From Lutibacter sp. Hel_I_33_5 (lineage in GTDB: Bacteria > Bacteroidota > Bacteroidia > Flavobacteriales > Flavobacteriaceae): a DNA stretch of 64,000 nt. The notes under the pieces are model-generated. The model made no database searches and had not been told where the DNA came from. It saw only the letters and a program-made list of their open reading frames with translations. The stretch covers positions 2,333,501 to 2,397,500 of the forward strand of contig NZ_VISM01000001.1 of assembly GCF_007827455.1 (NCBI RefSeq). Direction: 5' to 3'. A program made the translations under genes and the position numbers. Positions 25,483-34,400 of this stretch are shown here, one piece after another (positions within the stretch are counted from its first letter, which is position 1; every line of letters starts with the position of its first letter).

Positions 25483-26177
25483 TTGAAACTATATTTAAAA
25501 ATCCAACTTAAAATTTTTATTCCTGCAAATATAGTTCCTTTTACGGTTCCAGAAACTTTAGAAACGCCAATTCTATTTCTGTATTTTACAGGTATTTCTT
25601 TATAAGTCATTTTTTGTTTTAAAACTTTTAACTGCATTTCTACTGTCCATCCATAGGTTTTGTCTTCCATGTTTAGAGCAATAAGTTTGTTGTATTTAAT
25701 CGCTCTAAAAGGACCTAAATCTGTAAACTTAGCTCCAAAAAAAAGTTTCATTAAAAAAGTTGCTAACCAATTTCCAAAAACTTGTTGAGGTGTCATAGAA
25801 TTACTTTCACGTAGTCGTTTAACACGCGAACCAATAACAAAATCAATGTCTTTTTTTATGATAGGACTTACTAGTTCTGTTAATTGCTCTGGATAATCTG
25901 AATAATCACCATCTAAAAAAACGATAATATCTGGATGCTGAGAGGAGTCATTTCGCGCTATATAATCCATTCCTTTTAGACACGCATATCCGTATCCTTT
26001 TCTATTTTCGGATAAAACTGTTGCACCAGCATTTTGGGCATTTTCTTCTGTTTTATCGGTAGAATTATTACTGATAACTATAATTTCATCAACAATTGAG
26101 GGAATATCATTAATAACATTTGCAATAGAATCTTGCTCATTATAAGCAGGAATAATAACCTTTATTATTGATTTCAT
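25479..26177 (-). CDS. GT2 glycosyltransferase (DPM1/polyprenyl-phosphate type)
   Basis: A 232-residue GT-A fold enzyme with IKVIIPAYNEQDSIANVI at the start, ISNNSTDKTEENA, and the metal-binding FLDGDYSDYPEQL at about residues 95-107. These resemble dolichyl- or undecaprenyl-phosphate sugar transferases that charge a lipid carrier. There are no long membrane spans, so it is likely cytosolic and membrane-associated. It would supply lipid-linked sugar to the GT-C-type enzyme at 22559-23989, which is inference from operon order. Neighbouring genes abut or overlap by 4 bases. Confidence 0.88.
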   Translation of the reverse strand: MKSIIKVIIPAYNEQDSIANVINDIPSIVDEIIVISNNSTDKTEENAQNAGATVLSENRKGYGYACLKGMDYIARNDSSQHPDIIVFLDGDYSDYPEQLTELVSPIIKKDIDFVIGSRVKRLRESNSMTPQQVFGNWLATFLMKLFFGAKFTDLGPFRAIKYNKLIALNMEDKTYGWTVEMQLKVLKQKMTYKEIPVKYRNRIGVSKVSGTVKGTIFAGIKILSWIFKYSFK

Positions 26178-26654
26178 TTAATTTAAATCCTTCAAATTAT
26201 TCTCGTTTTTAAAAGATGAGAAATTAGTCCACTCTTTTACTTTTTTACCGTTTTTGAATTTTAAAGCTTTAATCAATTTCTGCTTTTTGTATAATAAACA
26301 ATAGCCATTTTTTTGATTATTTTTTAATTGACATTTATGATTAACAAAACCACTTTCATCATAAAATAACCACCAATTTTGTTGTTTACCTTTTTTGTAA
26401 TGTCCCTCTTTTTCTTTTGTAGAGTTTTTTTTGTAAAAGTACCAATAATTAGTTTCTATGTTGTTTTTAAAATGGCCTTCTTTTTTTAAGCTACCATTTT
26501 TATGATAAAATTTCCAATAAGCAACTTTATTATTGTTTTCTACCCAACCTTCTTCTTTTACGTTACCATTTTTAAAATATGTTTTTTTATATTTTTTTTG
26601 TGAAAAAAGTGAAAAACAAATTAGAAAAATAAGAATTGAAAATTTACTTTTCAT
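26178..26654 (-). CDS. secreted MORN-like (YwqK-type) repeat protein
   Basis: A 158-residue protein with a signal peptide (first about 19 residues, MKSKFSILIFLICFSLFSQ). Roughly six 22-24-residue repeats follow, built on YxNGxxKxEGxxxNNxxxxYWxFY, as in MORN/YwqK-type repeat proteins. It probably forms an elongated beta-hairpin solenoid in the periplasm or at the surface. The label antitoxin often attached to YwqK relatives is not supported here because there is no toxin partner. It overlaps the polyferredoxin gene by 11 bases and abuts the GT2 gene. Confidence 0.85.
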   Translation of the reverse strand: MKSKFSILIFLICFSLFSQKKYKKTYFKNGNVKEEGWVENNNKVAYWKFYHKNGSLKKEGHFKNNIETNYWYFYKKNSTKEKEGHYKKGKQQNWWLFYDESGFVNHKCQLKNNQKNGYCLLYKKQKLIKALKFKNGKKVKEWTNFSSFKNENNLKDLN

Positions 26655-28224
26655 TAACTAGCTCCATTAAATCAACATCATTACCTAATAAAATTTCCGT
26701 TGGATTTATACGTCCATCTTCTGGGCCGTTTTCTAATTTTAAAACCCCACGAGGGCACACTGCAGAACAAACACCACATCCAACACAACTAGATCGAACA
26801 ATGTTTTCTCCTTTTTGTGCGTAAGCTCTTACATCAATTCCTTGTTCACAGTATGTAGAACAGTTTCCGCAAGAAATACATTGCCCTCCATTTGTGGTAA
26901 TCCTAAATCGAGATTTAAAACGTTGCACTAATCCCATATAAGCTGCTAAAGGACAGCCAAATCTACACCAAACTCTATTTCCCATTATTGGGTAAAAACC
27001 AGTACCAATTACGCCTGAAAATACAGATCCAATTAAGAATCCATAATAAAATTGTAAATCATAAGTTTTGATTCCTAAAATCATATCAGTACCAGAAAAA
27101 TAAGTATACAATGTAGCGGCAGTCATTAATAAAGCAAATACTAAAACTCCATGAATTAACCAACGTTCAATTTTCCAAGCAACTAATTTTTTACTAGAAT
27201 GCTGTCTATACGGGTCTCCTAAAGTTTCTGCTAAACCACCACAACCACACACCCAAGAACAATACCATCTTTTACCATAAAAGTAGACCATTACAGGTAC
27301 AATAACTAGCGTTAAAACGATTCCCCAAACCAACATGAAAATACCAAGATTTCCGTTGGCAATTAAACTATTAATATTCCAATCGAAGAAAAAATCGTAA
27401 TCTAAGGGAAATGCATTTTTAAAGTCGAAATAAGGTTTATTAAATCGAACTAATATTTCAGGAATGATAAAAGCAAATGCTACTTGAAAAAATAATACAG
27501 ATGTTGTTCTTACAATTTGATAGGCATTATGACGATATTTTATATACATTCTTACTGCCATTACAGTCATAACAGTGCAATATAAAAATCCGTATAAAAA
27601 CCATTGACTTGCTAAATTACCACTTAAACTCTGACTTATTGGATCTAATACATATGTCCAATTAACAATAAAATCTGGATAAAAATATAAGAGGATATAA
27701 AATCCTACCAAATAAACAAAAGCAAGCATACTTATCCAACCTTTATTGGTTGCTGCATGATGATAAATTCCGTTGTTTTTTATCCCTGGGTTTCCAAGTA
27801 ATATTACATCAGGAATGATGAACATTAGTGCGCCAATAATTCCTAAACCAAAAGTTAAGAACCAATACCAACCTTTGTTTGTTATTATTTTACCAATTCC
27901 CGCAGGTTTTAATAAATCGTATGATAAACTATGTGGTTTATCCCAAATTACCTTATCCCATTCATTATTTTTTTTATGTACCGTATTTGATGCTTCGATT
28001 GCTTCCACAATCTTTGAAGAAAGTTCAAATTGACTATCGAATTCCTTATCAACTACTTTCATTTTAAGCGAATTAATAAACCATTCGCTTTTTATATTTT
28101 TACTTTTTACTGTAGATTCAAATTGTCCTGAAGTTACTTTAAATTTACCAGTAAAAAGGAGAGAGGTAAAGAAGATTAAACCTACCAAGAAAATAAATAA
28201 CCCTATATTTTTTATTGCTTTCAT
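26644..28224 (-). CDS. membrane polyferredoxin (NosR/NapH/CcoG-like 4Fe-4S protein)
   Basis: A 526-residue protein with an N-terminal span, a periplasmic domain, then about seven membrane spans. It carries the paired Cys motifs CSWVCGCGG and WCRFGCPLAAYM that are typical of NosR/NapH/YccM-type electron-transfer proteins. The C-terminal end has two 4Fe-4S clusters: CISCGNCSTYCEQG and CVGCGVCSAVCPRG. It should move electrons across or along the inner membrane to a periplasmic partner. Nos genes are not nearby. It directly follows an FAD oxidoreductase (4-base gap), its likely electron donor or acceptor. Confidence 0.9.
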   Translation of the reverse strand: MKAIKNIGLFIFLVGLIFFTSLLFTGKFKVTSGQFESTVKSKNIKSEWFINSLKMKVVDKEFDSQFELSSKIVEAIEASNTVHKKNNEWDKVIWDKPHSLSYDLLKPAGIGKIITNKGWYWFLTFGLGIIGALMFIIPDVILLGNPGIKNNGIYHHAATNKGWISMLAFVYLVGFYILLYFYPDFIVNWTYVLDPISQSLSGNLASQWFLYGFLYCTVMTVMAVRMYIKYRHNAYQIVRTTSVLFFQVAFAFIIPEILVRFNKPYFDFKNAFPLDYDFFFDWNINSLIANGNLGIFMLVWGIVLTLVIVPVMVYFYGKRWYCSWVCGCGGLAETLGDPYRQHSSKKLVAWKIERWLIHGVLVFALLMTAATLYTYFSGTDMILGIKTYDLQFYYGFLIGSVFSGVIGTGFYPIMGNRVWCRFGCPLAAYMGLVQRFKSRFRITTNGGQCISCGNCSTYCEQGIDVRAYAQKGENIVRSSCVGCGVCSAVCPRGVLKLENGPEDGRINPTEILLGNDVDLMELVNEK

Positions 28225-28228
28225 AAGT

Positions 28229-29572
28229 TTATGCTTTACTAAAAATTCTTTTCCAACTTTTCTTTTTTAAGTTGATGTTTGTATTGTTTTCTTTATTGAA
28301 TTTATCCACAATTTCTGGTTCATGAAGTTTGTAAAATTCTGGGTCAAAATTTGCATCAGCTAAATGTTCTAACACATATTCTACCGATTTTTTTTGGGTA
28401 AGAATTTTATCAAAAAACTCATGACGCATTCTAATTCCGAATGTATTTATCCCAATAAATTGGTGTGTTTTTTTATCATAATTAATATGAATACACTTTT
28501 TTCCATCTTCATGTTCCCAATAAAAACGTGCTTCGTTTTCTTTTGATTTTGCCCAAACCCAACCATAAGTTTGGTATTCTATATCCATAAATTTGGCAGA
28601 ATTAAACCAATGACCTGGTTTATATTCTGTTTTTTTATTGCAAATGGTTTGTGCAACAGTTTCTCCCATCATTCTTCCGGTATACCAAACTGCTTCAATA
28701 TTTCTACGCTCTCCAATAGCTTCATGTTGTTCTGCACAATCACCAATAGCATAAATTCCATCAATATTTGTTTCCAAAAAACGATTGACTAAAACACCTC
28801 TATTTGTATTAATTTCACTTTCTTTTAAAAAACTAACGTTAGGAGAAACACCGGCTGTTAATCCAACAACATCGCAAAAAATTTCTTCACCAGTTTCAGC
28901 TATTACAATTGATTTTACTCTTCCGAGATCGTCAGATTTTATTTCTTTTAAATTAACGCCTAAACGTAAATCAATATGATTGTCTAATATCTCTTTATTT
29001 ATCATGTTAGATTCTTGTTCTGGTAAAACACCATTCCAAAAACTATCTTCTCTTACTAAAAATGTTACGGGAATATTTCTACTATGCAACATTTCAGCAA
29101 GTTCTATCCCAATTAAACCACCACCAACTATTACTGCTCTTTTACACTCTTTATTATCTGGTGCAAATTTTTCTAGTTTTTCTAAATCTTGTTTGTGGTA
29201 CATACCCATAACGCCATCTAAATCTTGCCCTGGCCAACCAAATTTATTTGGTTTAGATCCTGTAGCAATAATTAATTTATCATACGTTAAATTAGTGCCG
29301 TTAGAAAAGTTTAAAATCTTGTCATTAGTATTAATGTTATCTACAAATCCTTGTTTGAGTTCTATATTGTTTTTTTGCCAAAACCAATCTTCATAAGGTT
29401 GTGTATGTTCAAATTTCATATGCCCCATATAAACGTACATTAAGGCTGTTCTAGAAAAAAAGTACTTTGATTCTGCAGAAATCACAGTGATTTTTTTATC
29501 AGAATTCTTTCTAATATGTCTTGCAGCGGTAATTCCTGAGATTCCATTACCTATTATTGCAATATGTTCCAT
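28229..29572 (-). CDS. NAD(P)/FAD-dependent pyridine nucleotide-disulfide-type oxidoreductase
   Basis: A 447-residue flavoprotein with an N-terminal FAD Rossmann motif (IAIIGNGISGITAARHI, residues about 4-20) and an NAD(P) motif (RAVIVGGGLIGIELAEML, about residues 144-161). The second FAD motif, GIYAIGDCAE, lies near residue 280, followed by an extra C-terminal domain of about 120 residues. The order resembles NADH-dependent rubredoxin or ferredoxin reductases and nitrite-reductase flavoprotein domains. It is first in the operon with the polyferredoxin, so it likely exchanges electrons with it. The 151-base upstream gap is shared with a divergent operon. Confidence 0.9.
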   Translation of the reverse strand: MEHIAIIGNGISGITAARHIRKNSDKKITVISAESKYFFSRTALMYVYMGHMKFEHTQPYEDWFWQKNNIELKQGFVDNINTNDKILNFSNGTNLTYDKLIIATGSKPNKFGWPGQDLDGVMGMYHKQDLEKLEKFAPDNKECKRAVIVGGGLIGIELAEMLHSRNIPVTFLVREDSFWNGVLPEQESNMINKEILDNHIDLRLGVNLKEIKSDDLGRVKSIVIAETGEEIFCDVVGLTAGVSPNVSFLKESEINTNRGVLVNRFLETNIDGIYAIGDCAEQHEAIGERRNIEAVWYTGRMMGETVAQTICNKKTEYKPGHWFNSAKFMDIEYQTYGWVWAKSKENEARFYWEHEDGKKCIHINYDKKTHQFIGINTFGIRMRHEFFDKILTQKKSVEYVLEHLADANFDPEFYKLHEPEIVDKFNKENNTNINLKKKSWKRIFSKA

Positions 29573-29681
29573 AGTTTTAGTTTGATAGCTTTTAAGTCGA
29601 AGCTAAAGTTAAGAACTTAATATTTAACTTTAATTTAGATTTGTTATAAATAAAAAATGAGTTTAGCATTTTGTAAGTAAT

Positions 29682-29689
29682 TATATTTG
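29682..29689 (+). promoter_or_regulatory. -7 promoter box (TATATTTG) for the GH113 operon
   Basis: TATATTTG fits TAnnTTTG and lies 34 bases before the ATG at 29724, inside the 151-base divergent gap. It would start the four-gene plus-strand operon 29724-33607. A convincing -33 element is not seen. Confidence 0.5.
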
Positions 29690-29723
29690 TTTGTGACTTA
29701 TGGAGTATTAAAATTATTTATAC

Positions 29724-30587
29724 ATGAAAAATTCAATTTACAAAGTACTATTTACTTTTATCATTTTAATAAGTTTAAATACTTATGGACAAGAAGATGA
29801 TACAGACACCAAAAGTAATATCCAAACGTACACTCCCTCTAAATTATTAGATAACGGACAATGGGATATTAAGTTTTTTAATAGTGTTTATACGCAAACA
29901 AAACAAACAGATTCGGGTAGTAAAAGTGTAACCATACCGAGACAGAATTTCTTTACATCAACCGTAGAGTTTTTTACTGGAATCAATGATAATAACAGAA
30001 TAAATATTGGTGCTATTGTAGAATTTAGATCAAATACTTTTAATGGTAGAAATGCTTTTTCTGTCTTTAGTTTTGATGGAAGAGCAGGGTTAACTACGAT
30101 TGCACCAGCAATTAAATGGCAGCCTCTTGAAAAAGTTGGAAATTTTTCTATTCAAACTGCATTACACATTCCTACAATAAGTGATGAAGAAAATACTGAT
30201 GGATATTTAGATCAAACTGCTTGGTCATTTCAAAATAGATTTTTTTATGATTACACTTTTCCAAGCGGTAATTGGCAAATATTTACAGAGTTAAATACAG
30301 AGTATAGTTTTGGATCTGATCAAAGTTTTGCAAATAACACTTTTCTGTTTTCACCTGGGTTCTTTTTAAGCTATTTTCCAAGTAATGAATCTACCATACT
30401 TGTATTTACTCAACACTTGCAAAGAGTAGGAGATTTTGCTCAGAATGGAACATCTTTAGGTTTAGGTGGAAAGTATCAACTAACAGATGTTTTAAATTTA
30501 GAAGTTTTGTATAGTAAATTTGTTAGAGGAAATAATTTTCAAGGGTTAGGTAATACTTATAGTATTGGTTTAAGAGCTCTTTTCTAG
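29724..30587 (+). CDS. outer-membrane beta-barrel-like protein, unknown
   Basis: A 287-residue protein with a signal peptide (first about 22 residues, ending in TYGQ) and many amphipathic strands with aromatic girdle residues. Examples are NGQWDIKFFNSVYTQT, NIGAIVEFRSNTF and LNLEVLYSKF, and the C-terminus ends in LRALF with a terminal Phe typical of outer-membrane barrels. It is likely a barrel or transporter-like outer-membrane protein. It opens an operon with the GH113 enzyme and is followed by it after 27 bases. No specific function can be assigned. Confidence 0.78.
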   Translation: MKNSIYKVLFTFIILISLNTYGQEDDTDTKSNIQTYTPSKLLDNGQWDIKFFNSVYTQTKQTDSGSKSVTIPRQNFFTSTVEFFTGINDNNRINIGAIVEFRSNTFNGRNAFSVFSFDGRAGLTTIAPAIKWQPLEKVGNFSIQTALHIPTISDEENTDGYLDQTAWSFQNRFFYDYTFPSGNWQIFTELNTEYSFGSDQSFANNTFLFSPGFFLSYFPSNESTILVFTQHLQRVGDFAQNGTSLGLGGKYQLTDVLNLEVLYSKFVRGNNFQGLGNTYSIGLRALF

Positions 30588-30614
30588 AAAAATAACTTAT
30601 TTTAGGAGTCAATT

Positions 30615-31616
30615 ATGAAAAAATATAAACTCCTTTTTATACTACTGATACAATTTAGTTTTGGTTGCCAAAGTCAGCAGCAAAAAATAAATGGTATCAG
30701 TTTTGTTGCTTCTGGCGAAAAAATTATTCAAAAAAATGTTACACCAGTTGCAAATGTTTCAGCTAATTATGCTGCATTAATGCCGTTTGGTTTTATTAAA
30801 AATTTAGCAGCTCCTACAATTAATCATAATACAAATAGACAGTGGTTTGGCGAAACTGAAAAAGGAATTATTCAATACGGAAAATTACTTCAGAAGAACA
30901 AAATCCAATTAATGATTAAACCTCAAATTTGGGTTTGGCATGGCGAGTTTACTGGTAATATTTTAATGAAATCTGAAGAAGATTGGAAGGTTTTAGAAGA
31001 TTCTTATCGTAGTTTTATTTTGACTTATGCTAAGGCTGCAGAAGTTTTAAAAGCTCCAATTTTTTGTATAGGAACTGAGTTAGAGAAATTTGCATTAAAT
31101 AGACCAAGATATTGGCGTCATTTAATTAAAGAAATTAGAAAACTATATAAAGGAAAACTAACATATGCAGCAAATTGGGATGAATTTAAACGAATTCCGT
31201 TTTGGGATGATTTAGATTTTATTGGTATTGATGCTTATTTTCCTTTAACAGATAAAAAATCACCAACTATAGAAGAATTTGAAAGTGGATGGAATTCTCA
31301 TAAAAAAACGATTAGTGCTGTTCAAAAGAAATATAACAAACCTGTTATTTTTACAGAATACGGATATAGAAGTGTAAATTTTACGGGTGCAAAGCCTTGG
31401 GAATCGAATAGAGTAAAAGATAATGTAAATTTAGAAGCTCAAATAAATGGATATCAAGCATTATTTAATCAGTTTTGGAAAGAAAAATGGTTTGCTGGAG
31501 GTTTTATTTGGAAATGGTTTCATGATTATAAAAAAGGTGGTGGTTTAAAAAATAATAGATTTACTCCACAAAATAAACCTGTAGAAAAAACGATAAAACA
31601 ACAATATGAAAACTAA
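30615..31616 (+). CDS. GH113-family lipoprotein (beta-mannanase-like)
   Basis: A 333-residue protein with a lipoprotein signal (lipobox FSFGC, acylated Cys18) and a TIM-barrel. Motifs INGISF, LMPFGFIKN, IKPQIWVWHG, FCIGTELEKFAL (likely acid/base Glu) and KPVIFTEYGYRS (likely nucleophile Glu) fit glycoside hydrolase family 113, whose known members are endo-beta-1,4-mannanases. Being a lipoprotein next to outer-membrane proteins, it is probably periplasmic or surface attached. The opposite operon holds a CslA-like GT2, so it may trim a self-made glycan rather than degrade food. It overlaps the next gene by 11 bases. Confidence 0.85.
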   Translation: MKKYKLLFILLIQFSFGCQSQQQKINGISFVASGEKIIQKNVTPVANVSANYAALMPFGFIKNLAAPTINHNTNRQWFGETEKGIIQYGKLLQKNKIQLMIKPQIWVWHGEFTGNILMKSEEDWKVLEDSYRSFILTYAKAAEVLKAPIFCIGTELEKFALNRPRYWRHLIKEIRKLYKGKLTYAANWDEFKRIPFWDDLDFIGIDAYFPLTDKKSPTIEEFESGWNSHKKTISAVQKKYNKPVIFTEYGYRSVNFTGAKPWESNRVKDNVNLEAQINGYQALFNQFWKEKWFAGGFIWKWFHDYKKGGGLKNNRFTPQNKPVEKTIKQQYEN

Positions 31617-32340
31617 CATTGGTATTGTTTTAATAATAACGTTATTGCTTTCTTCATGTATTGGAAGTGTAGATTTAGACACTAATTTACAATCTTATTT
31701 AGATGATAACTCATTATTAGAAAAAGGTGAAGTTATTGCATGTGCGGCAAGTAAGAAAAATGATGATACTACAGCATTTATTTTTTATTATCCAATTGTT
31801 GGGGCTGAAGAAATTCTATACTTTGAAACTGAATCTGCAGGTGTTGATCCTAATGACTTTTCTAACTATCATTTTAAAGCACTTCCAAAAGAACCAGTAT
31901 TCAATGGGTATTTAGAGCGTTTTGTAAAAGGTGAAGTAAAAGAAGTTTATTGTTTGGTGACTTATATTGTTAATAATACACTTCATAAATCGAATCCAAT
32001 TAGATTAAAAAATCAATCAAAACCTACAGAATGGAATGAAAAAGTTTCAATTGACTTTACACAAAGTACGATGCCAGTTTTTTCTTGGAAAGATGGAATT
32101 TATGATGATACAGAGATTTATTTTGAAGTATTAGCTGATAAAGAAAATAATTTACTTTCTGGAACATATACATATGATAAAAAGTTTCAGTATTATAATT
32201 TAAATAATGTGGTGTTAAATGTAACAAGAAATATACCACCCAAACTAGAGTCATCAGAAGAATATTCTTTCACACTTATGGGTGTAAGTAAAGATAATTG
32301 GGTAAATTTGGTAGTTCAAAAAACCTTTATAATACCTTAA
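31606..32340 (+). CDS. lipoprotein, unknown
   Basis: A 244-residue protein with a lipoprotein signal (LLLSSC, Cys18) and a soluble domain rich in strands. It contains a CLVTYIVNNTLHKSNPI segment that hints at an FnIII-like fold. The start overlaps the end of the GH113 gene by 11 bases, so they are translationally coupled and probably act at the same membrane. No catalytic motif is seen. The Omp85-like gene follows after 4 bases. Confidence 0.8.
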   Translation: MKTNIGIVLIITLLLSSCIGSVDLDTNLQSYLDDNSLLEKGEVIACAASKKNDDTTAFIFYYPIVGAEEILYFETESAGVDPNDFSNYHFKALPKEPVFNGYLERFVKGEVKEVYCLVTYIVNNTLHKSNPIRLKNQSKPTEWNEKVSIDFTQSTMPVFSWKDGIYDDTEIYFEVLADKENNLLSGTYTYDKKFQYYNLNNVVLNVTRNIPPKLESSEEYSFTLMGVSKDNWVNLVVQKTFIIP

Positions 32341-32344
32341 ACTG

Positions 32345-33607
32345 ATGAGGTTTAAAATTTCATTTTTACTATTTATTCTTTGTAATATTCATATTACAAA
32401 AGCTCAAGAATATAAAATTGAACACCTTAAAATTAATGGGTATAAAAAAACAAAACTTAGTTTTTTAAAATCTATTGTTGTTACTAAACGAGGAGATCGA
32501 TTAGATTCACTTACTTTAGAAAAAGACATTATTTCTTTAAAAAGATTAGCGGCTATTTCTAATGCTTATTTTAAAGTAGGGTATTCTGAAAATAAAAAAT
32601 CAAATGTTGAAATTATTGTAGAAGAAAATTTCACAATCATTCCTGAAGTAAATTTATGGACATCTGTTAACAATCAATTTTCCTATAAACTTGGATTGTA
32701 CGACTATAATTTTTTGGGAAGAAATATTGGGTTAGGAGGGTTTTATCAAAATAATGGATTTGATACCTATGCGATTAATTTTAGGGCTCCAAATTTATTT
32801 TCTAGAAAATGGGGGTTGGCAATCAATCATCAAAATTGGAAAAGTGAAGAGCCATTATATTTTAATTCTGGTTCTGCAAATTATTTGTATAATAATATTT
32901 CTTTCGAAATTTTAGGGTTACATCAAATCAATTTTAATAATAAAATTAGTTTCGGGATAAACTTTTTTAATGAAAAATATAAATACTTATCTGGTGTTAC
33001 ATCAGCAACAATTCCATTAAATCTAGATTTAAATAAGAAGCTCTTAAAGTTTGTATATACCTACGATAATTTAAATTATTTTTATCAATATATAGATGGA
33101 TTTAAAAGTGAATTGTATCTGCAATATGTTGTAACGGAAAACGATTTCCAGAATCAATTTTTTGTATTTTGGAATGATTTCTTTTACTTCAGGAAAATGT
33201 GGTCAAGCGGAGTTTTGGCTAATAGATTACGAATAGGTTTGGCCAAAAACGATAAAACACCTTTTGCTCCTTTTGCTATTGATAATAATTTGAACATCCG
33301 GGGTGTTGGAATCCTAGTGGATAGAGGTACAGGAAGTGTTGTATTAAATTCAGAATATAGACATACGTTGTTAGAAAAAGACTGGTTTGTTTTACAAAGT
33401 AATACTTTTATTGATGTTGGTTCTTGGAGAACTCCAGGTGGTGATTTAAATGATTTAACCAATCATAAAAACATTCAATTATTTTCTGGTGTTGGTTTAC
33501 GATTTATTCATAAAAAAATATTTAATGCGACTTTTAGAATAGATTATGGATTTAGTTTAAAGGATAAATCAAGAGGAATTGTTTTTGGTATTGGTCAATA
33601 TTTTTAA
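32345..33607 (+). CDS. Omp85-like outer-membrane protein with POTRA-like domain
   Basis: A 420-residue protein with a signal peptide (ending in TKAQ). A POTRA-like region (about residues 22-100) begins YKIEHLKINGYKKTKLSFLKS and ends with the EIIVEENFTIIPEVNLW transition into a barrel. The rest shows alternating strands with NFLGRNIGLGGFYQNN, as in the BamA/TamA superfamily, and ends in GIGQYF with a terminal Phe. It is shorter than BamA and has only one POTRA. It may insert or export a partner in this operon, such as the GH113 lipoprotein; this is inference. It is the last gene of the operon. Confidence 0.85.
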   Translation: MRFKISFLLFILCNIHITKAQEYKIEHLKINGYKKTKLSFLKSIVVTKRGDRLDSLTLEKDIISLKRLAAISNAYFKVGYSENKKSNVEIIVEENFTIIPEVNLWTSVNNQFSYKLGLYDYNFLGRNIGLGGFYQNNGFDTYAINFRAPNLFSRKWGLAINHQNWKSEEPLYFNSGSANYLYNNISFEILGLHQINFNNKISFGINFFNEKYKYLSGVTSATIPLNLDLNKKLLKFVYTYDNLNYFYQYIDGFKSELYLQYVVTENDFQNQFFVFWNDFFYFRKMWSSGVLANRLRIGLAKNDKTPFAPFAIDNNLNIRGVGILVDRGTGSVVLNSEYRHTLLEKDWFVLQSNTFIDVGSWRTPGGDLNDLTNHKNIQLFSGVGLRFIHKKIFNATFRIDYGFSLKDKSRGIVFGIGQYF

Positions 33608-33642
33608 TCTTATTTAAATTTCTTTTCTTTTTAGAAAGTACT

Positions 33643-33650
33643 TAGTTTTG
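33643..33650 (+). promoter_or_regulatory. -7 promoter box (TAGTTTTG) for the phosphatase gene
   Basis: TAGTTTTG fits TAnnTTTG and lies 18 bases before the ATG at 33669. It is also the left arm of a small inverted repeat (TAGTTTT / AAAACTA, 33643-33660), which could be an operator or chance. Confidence 0.5.
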
Positions 33651-33668
33651 TCTAAAACTAAATAGTAT

Positions 33669-34397
33669 ATGCGAATGTTTGCAATTGGTGATATTCATGG
33701 TGGATTACGAGCTTTAATTCAGGTTTTAAATCAGCTAGAAATTAAAGAAGATGATACCCTTATTTTTATGGGCGATTATGTTGATGGTTGGAGTGAATCT
33801 GCACAAGTTATCGAGTTCTTAATTAATCTCTCTGAAAAAATAAATTGTGTTTTTATTAAAGGAAATCATGATGTTTGGTGTCAAGAATGGTTAGAAAAAG
33901 AAGCAGTGCACCCTTCTTGGTATATGCATGGAGGCAAAGAAACCATGGAAAGCTATGAGCGATTTTCTCCTGAAGAAAAAAAGCAGCATTTAATTTTTTT
34001 TCAAAACATGCCTTTATATTATTTAGATTCTCAAAATAGACTGTTTTTGCATGCAGGATTTACTTCATTACATGGTGTAGAAAGAGAATTGCATCAACAA
34101 AATTTCTATTTAGACAGGTCGCTTTGGGAAATGGTTTTAGCAATGGATTCGGAACTTTCTGTTAGTTCAAAATTTTATCCTAAACGATTACAACATTATA
34201 AAGAAATTTATATTGGACATACACCTACAACAAATTATGAGATCAATGTTCCAATCAATAAAGCAACTATTTGGAATATTGATACTGGCGCAGCTTTTAA
34301 AGGAAAAATTTCAGCATTAAATATCGATACAAAAGAAGTTTTTCAAAGTGATGCTTTACCAGGTTTGTATCCAGATGAAAAAGGTAGAAATAAGTAG
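33669..34397 (+). CDS. calcineurin-like metallophosphatase
   Basis: A 242-residue cytosolic phosphoesterase with the metal-site motifs AIGDIHGG (D8, H10), MGDYVDGW (D35, D38) and IKGNHD (N65, H66). Later His residues appear in LHAGFTSLHG and YIGHTPT. The pattern matches the PPP/ApaH-like group that includes serine/threonine phosphatases and diadenosine tetraphosphatases; substrate cannot be told. It has its own promoter and converges with a sterol-desaturase-family gene 4 bases after its stop. Confidence 0.92.
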   Translation: MRMFAIGDIHGGLRALIQVLNQLEIKEDDTLIFMGDYVDGWSESAQVIEFLINLSEKINCVFIKGNHDVWCQEWLEKEAVHPSWYMHGGKETMESYERFSPEEKKQHLIFFQNMPLYYLDSQNRLFLHAGFTSLHGVERELHQQNFYLDRSLWEMVLAMDSELSVSSKFYPKRLQHYKEIYIGHTPTTNYEINVPINKATIWNIDTGAAFKGKISALNIDTKEVFQSDALPGLYPDEKGRNK

Positions 34398-34400
34398 TTT

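Noticed and set aside
26178-26654. YwqK-type antitoxin of a toxin-antitoxin system
   Set aside because: The protein is exported and has no toxin partner; only the MORN-like repeat resemblance supports the name.
28980-29396. 138-residue frame on the plus strand
   Set aside because: It lies fully inside the FAD oxidoreductase gene on the other strand; the sequence is a Ser-, Pro- and Leu-rich shadow without family features.
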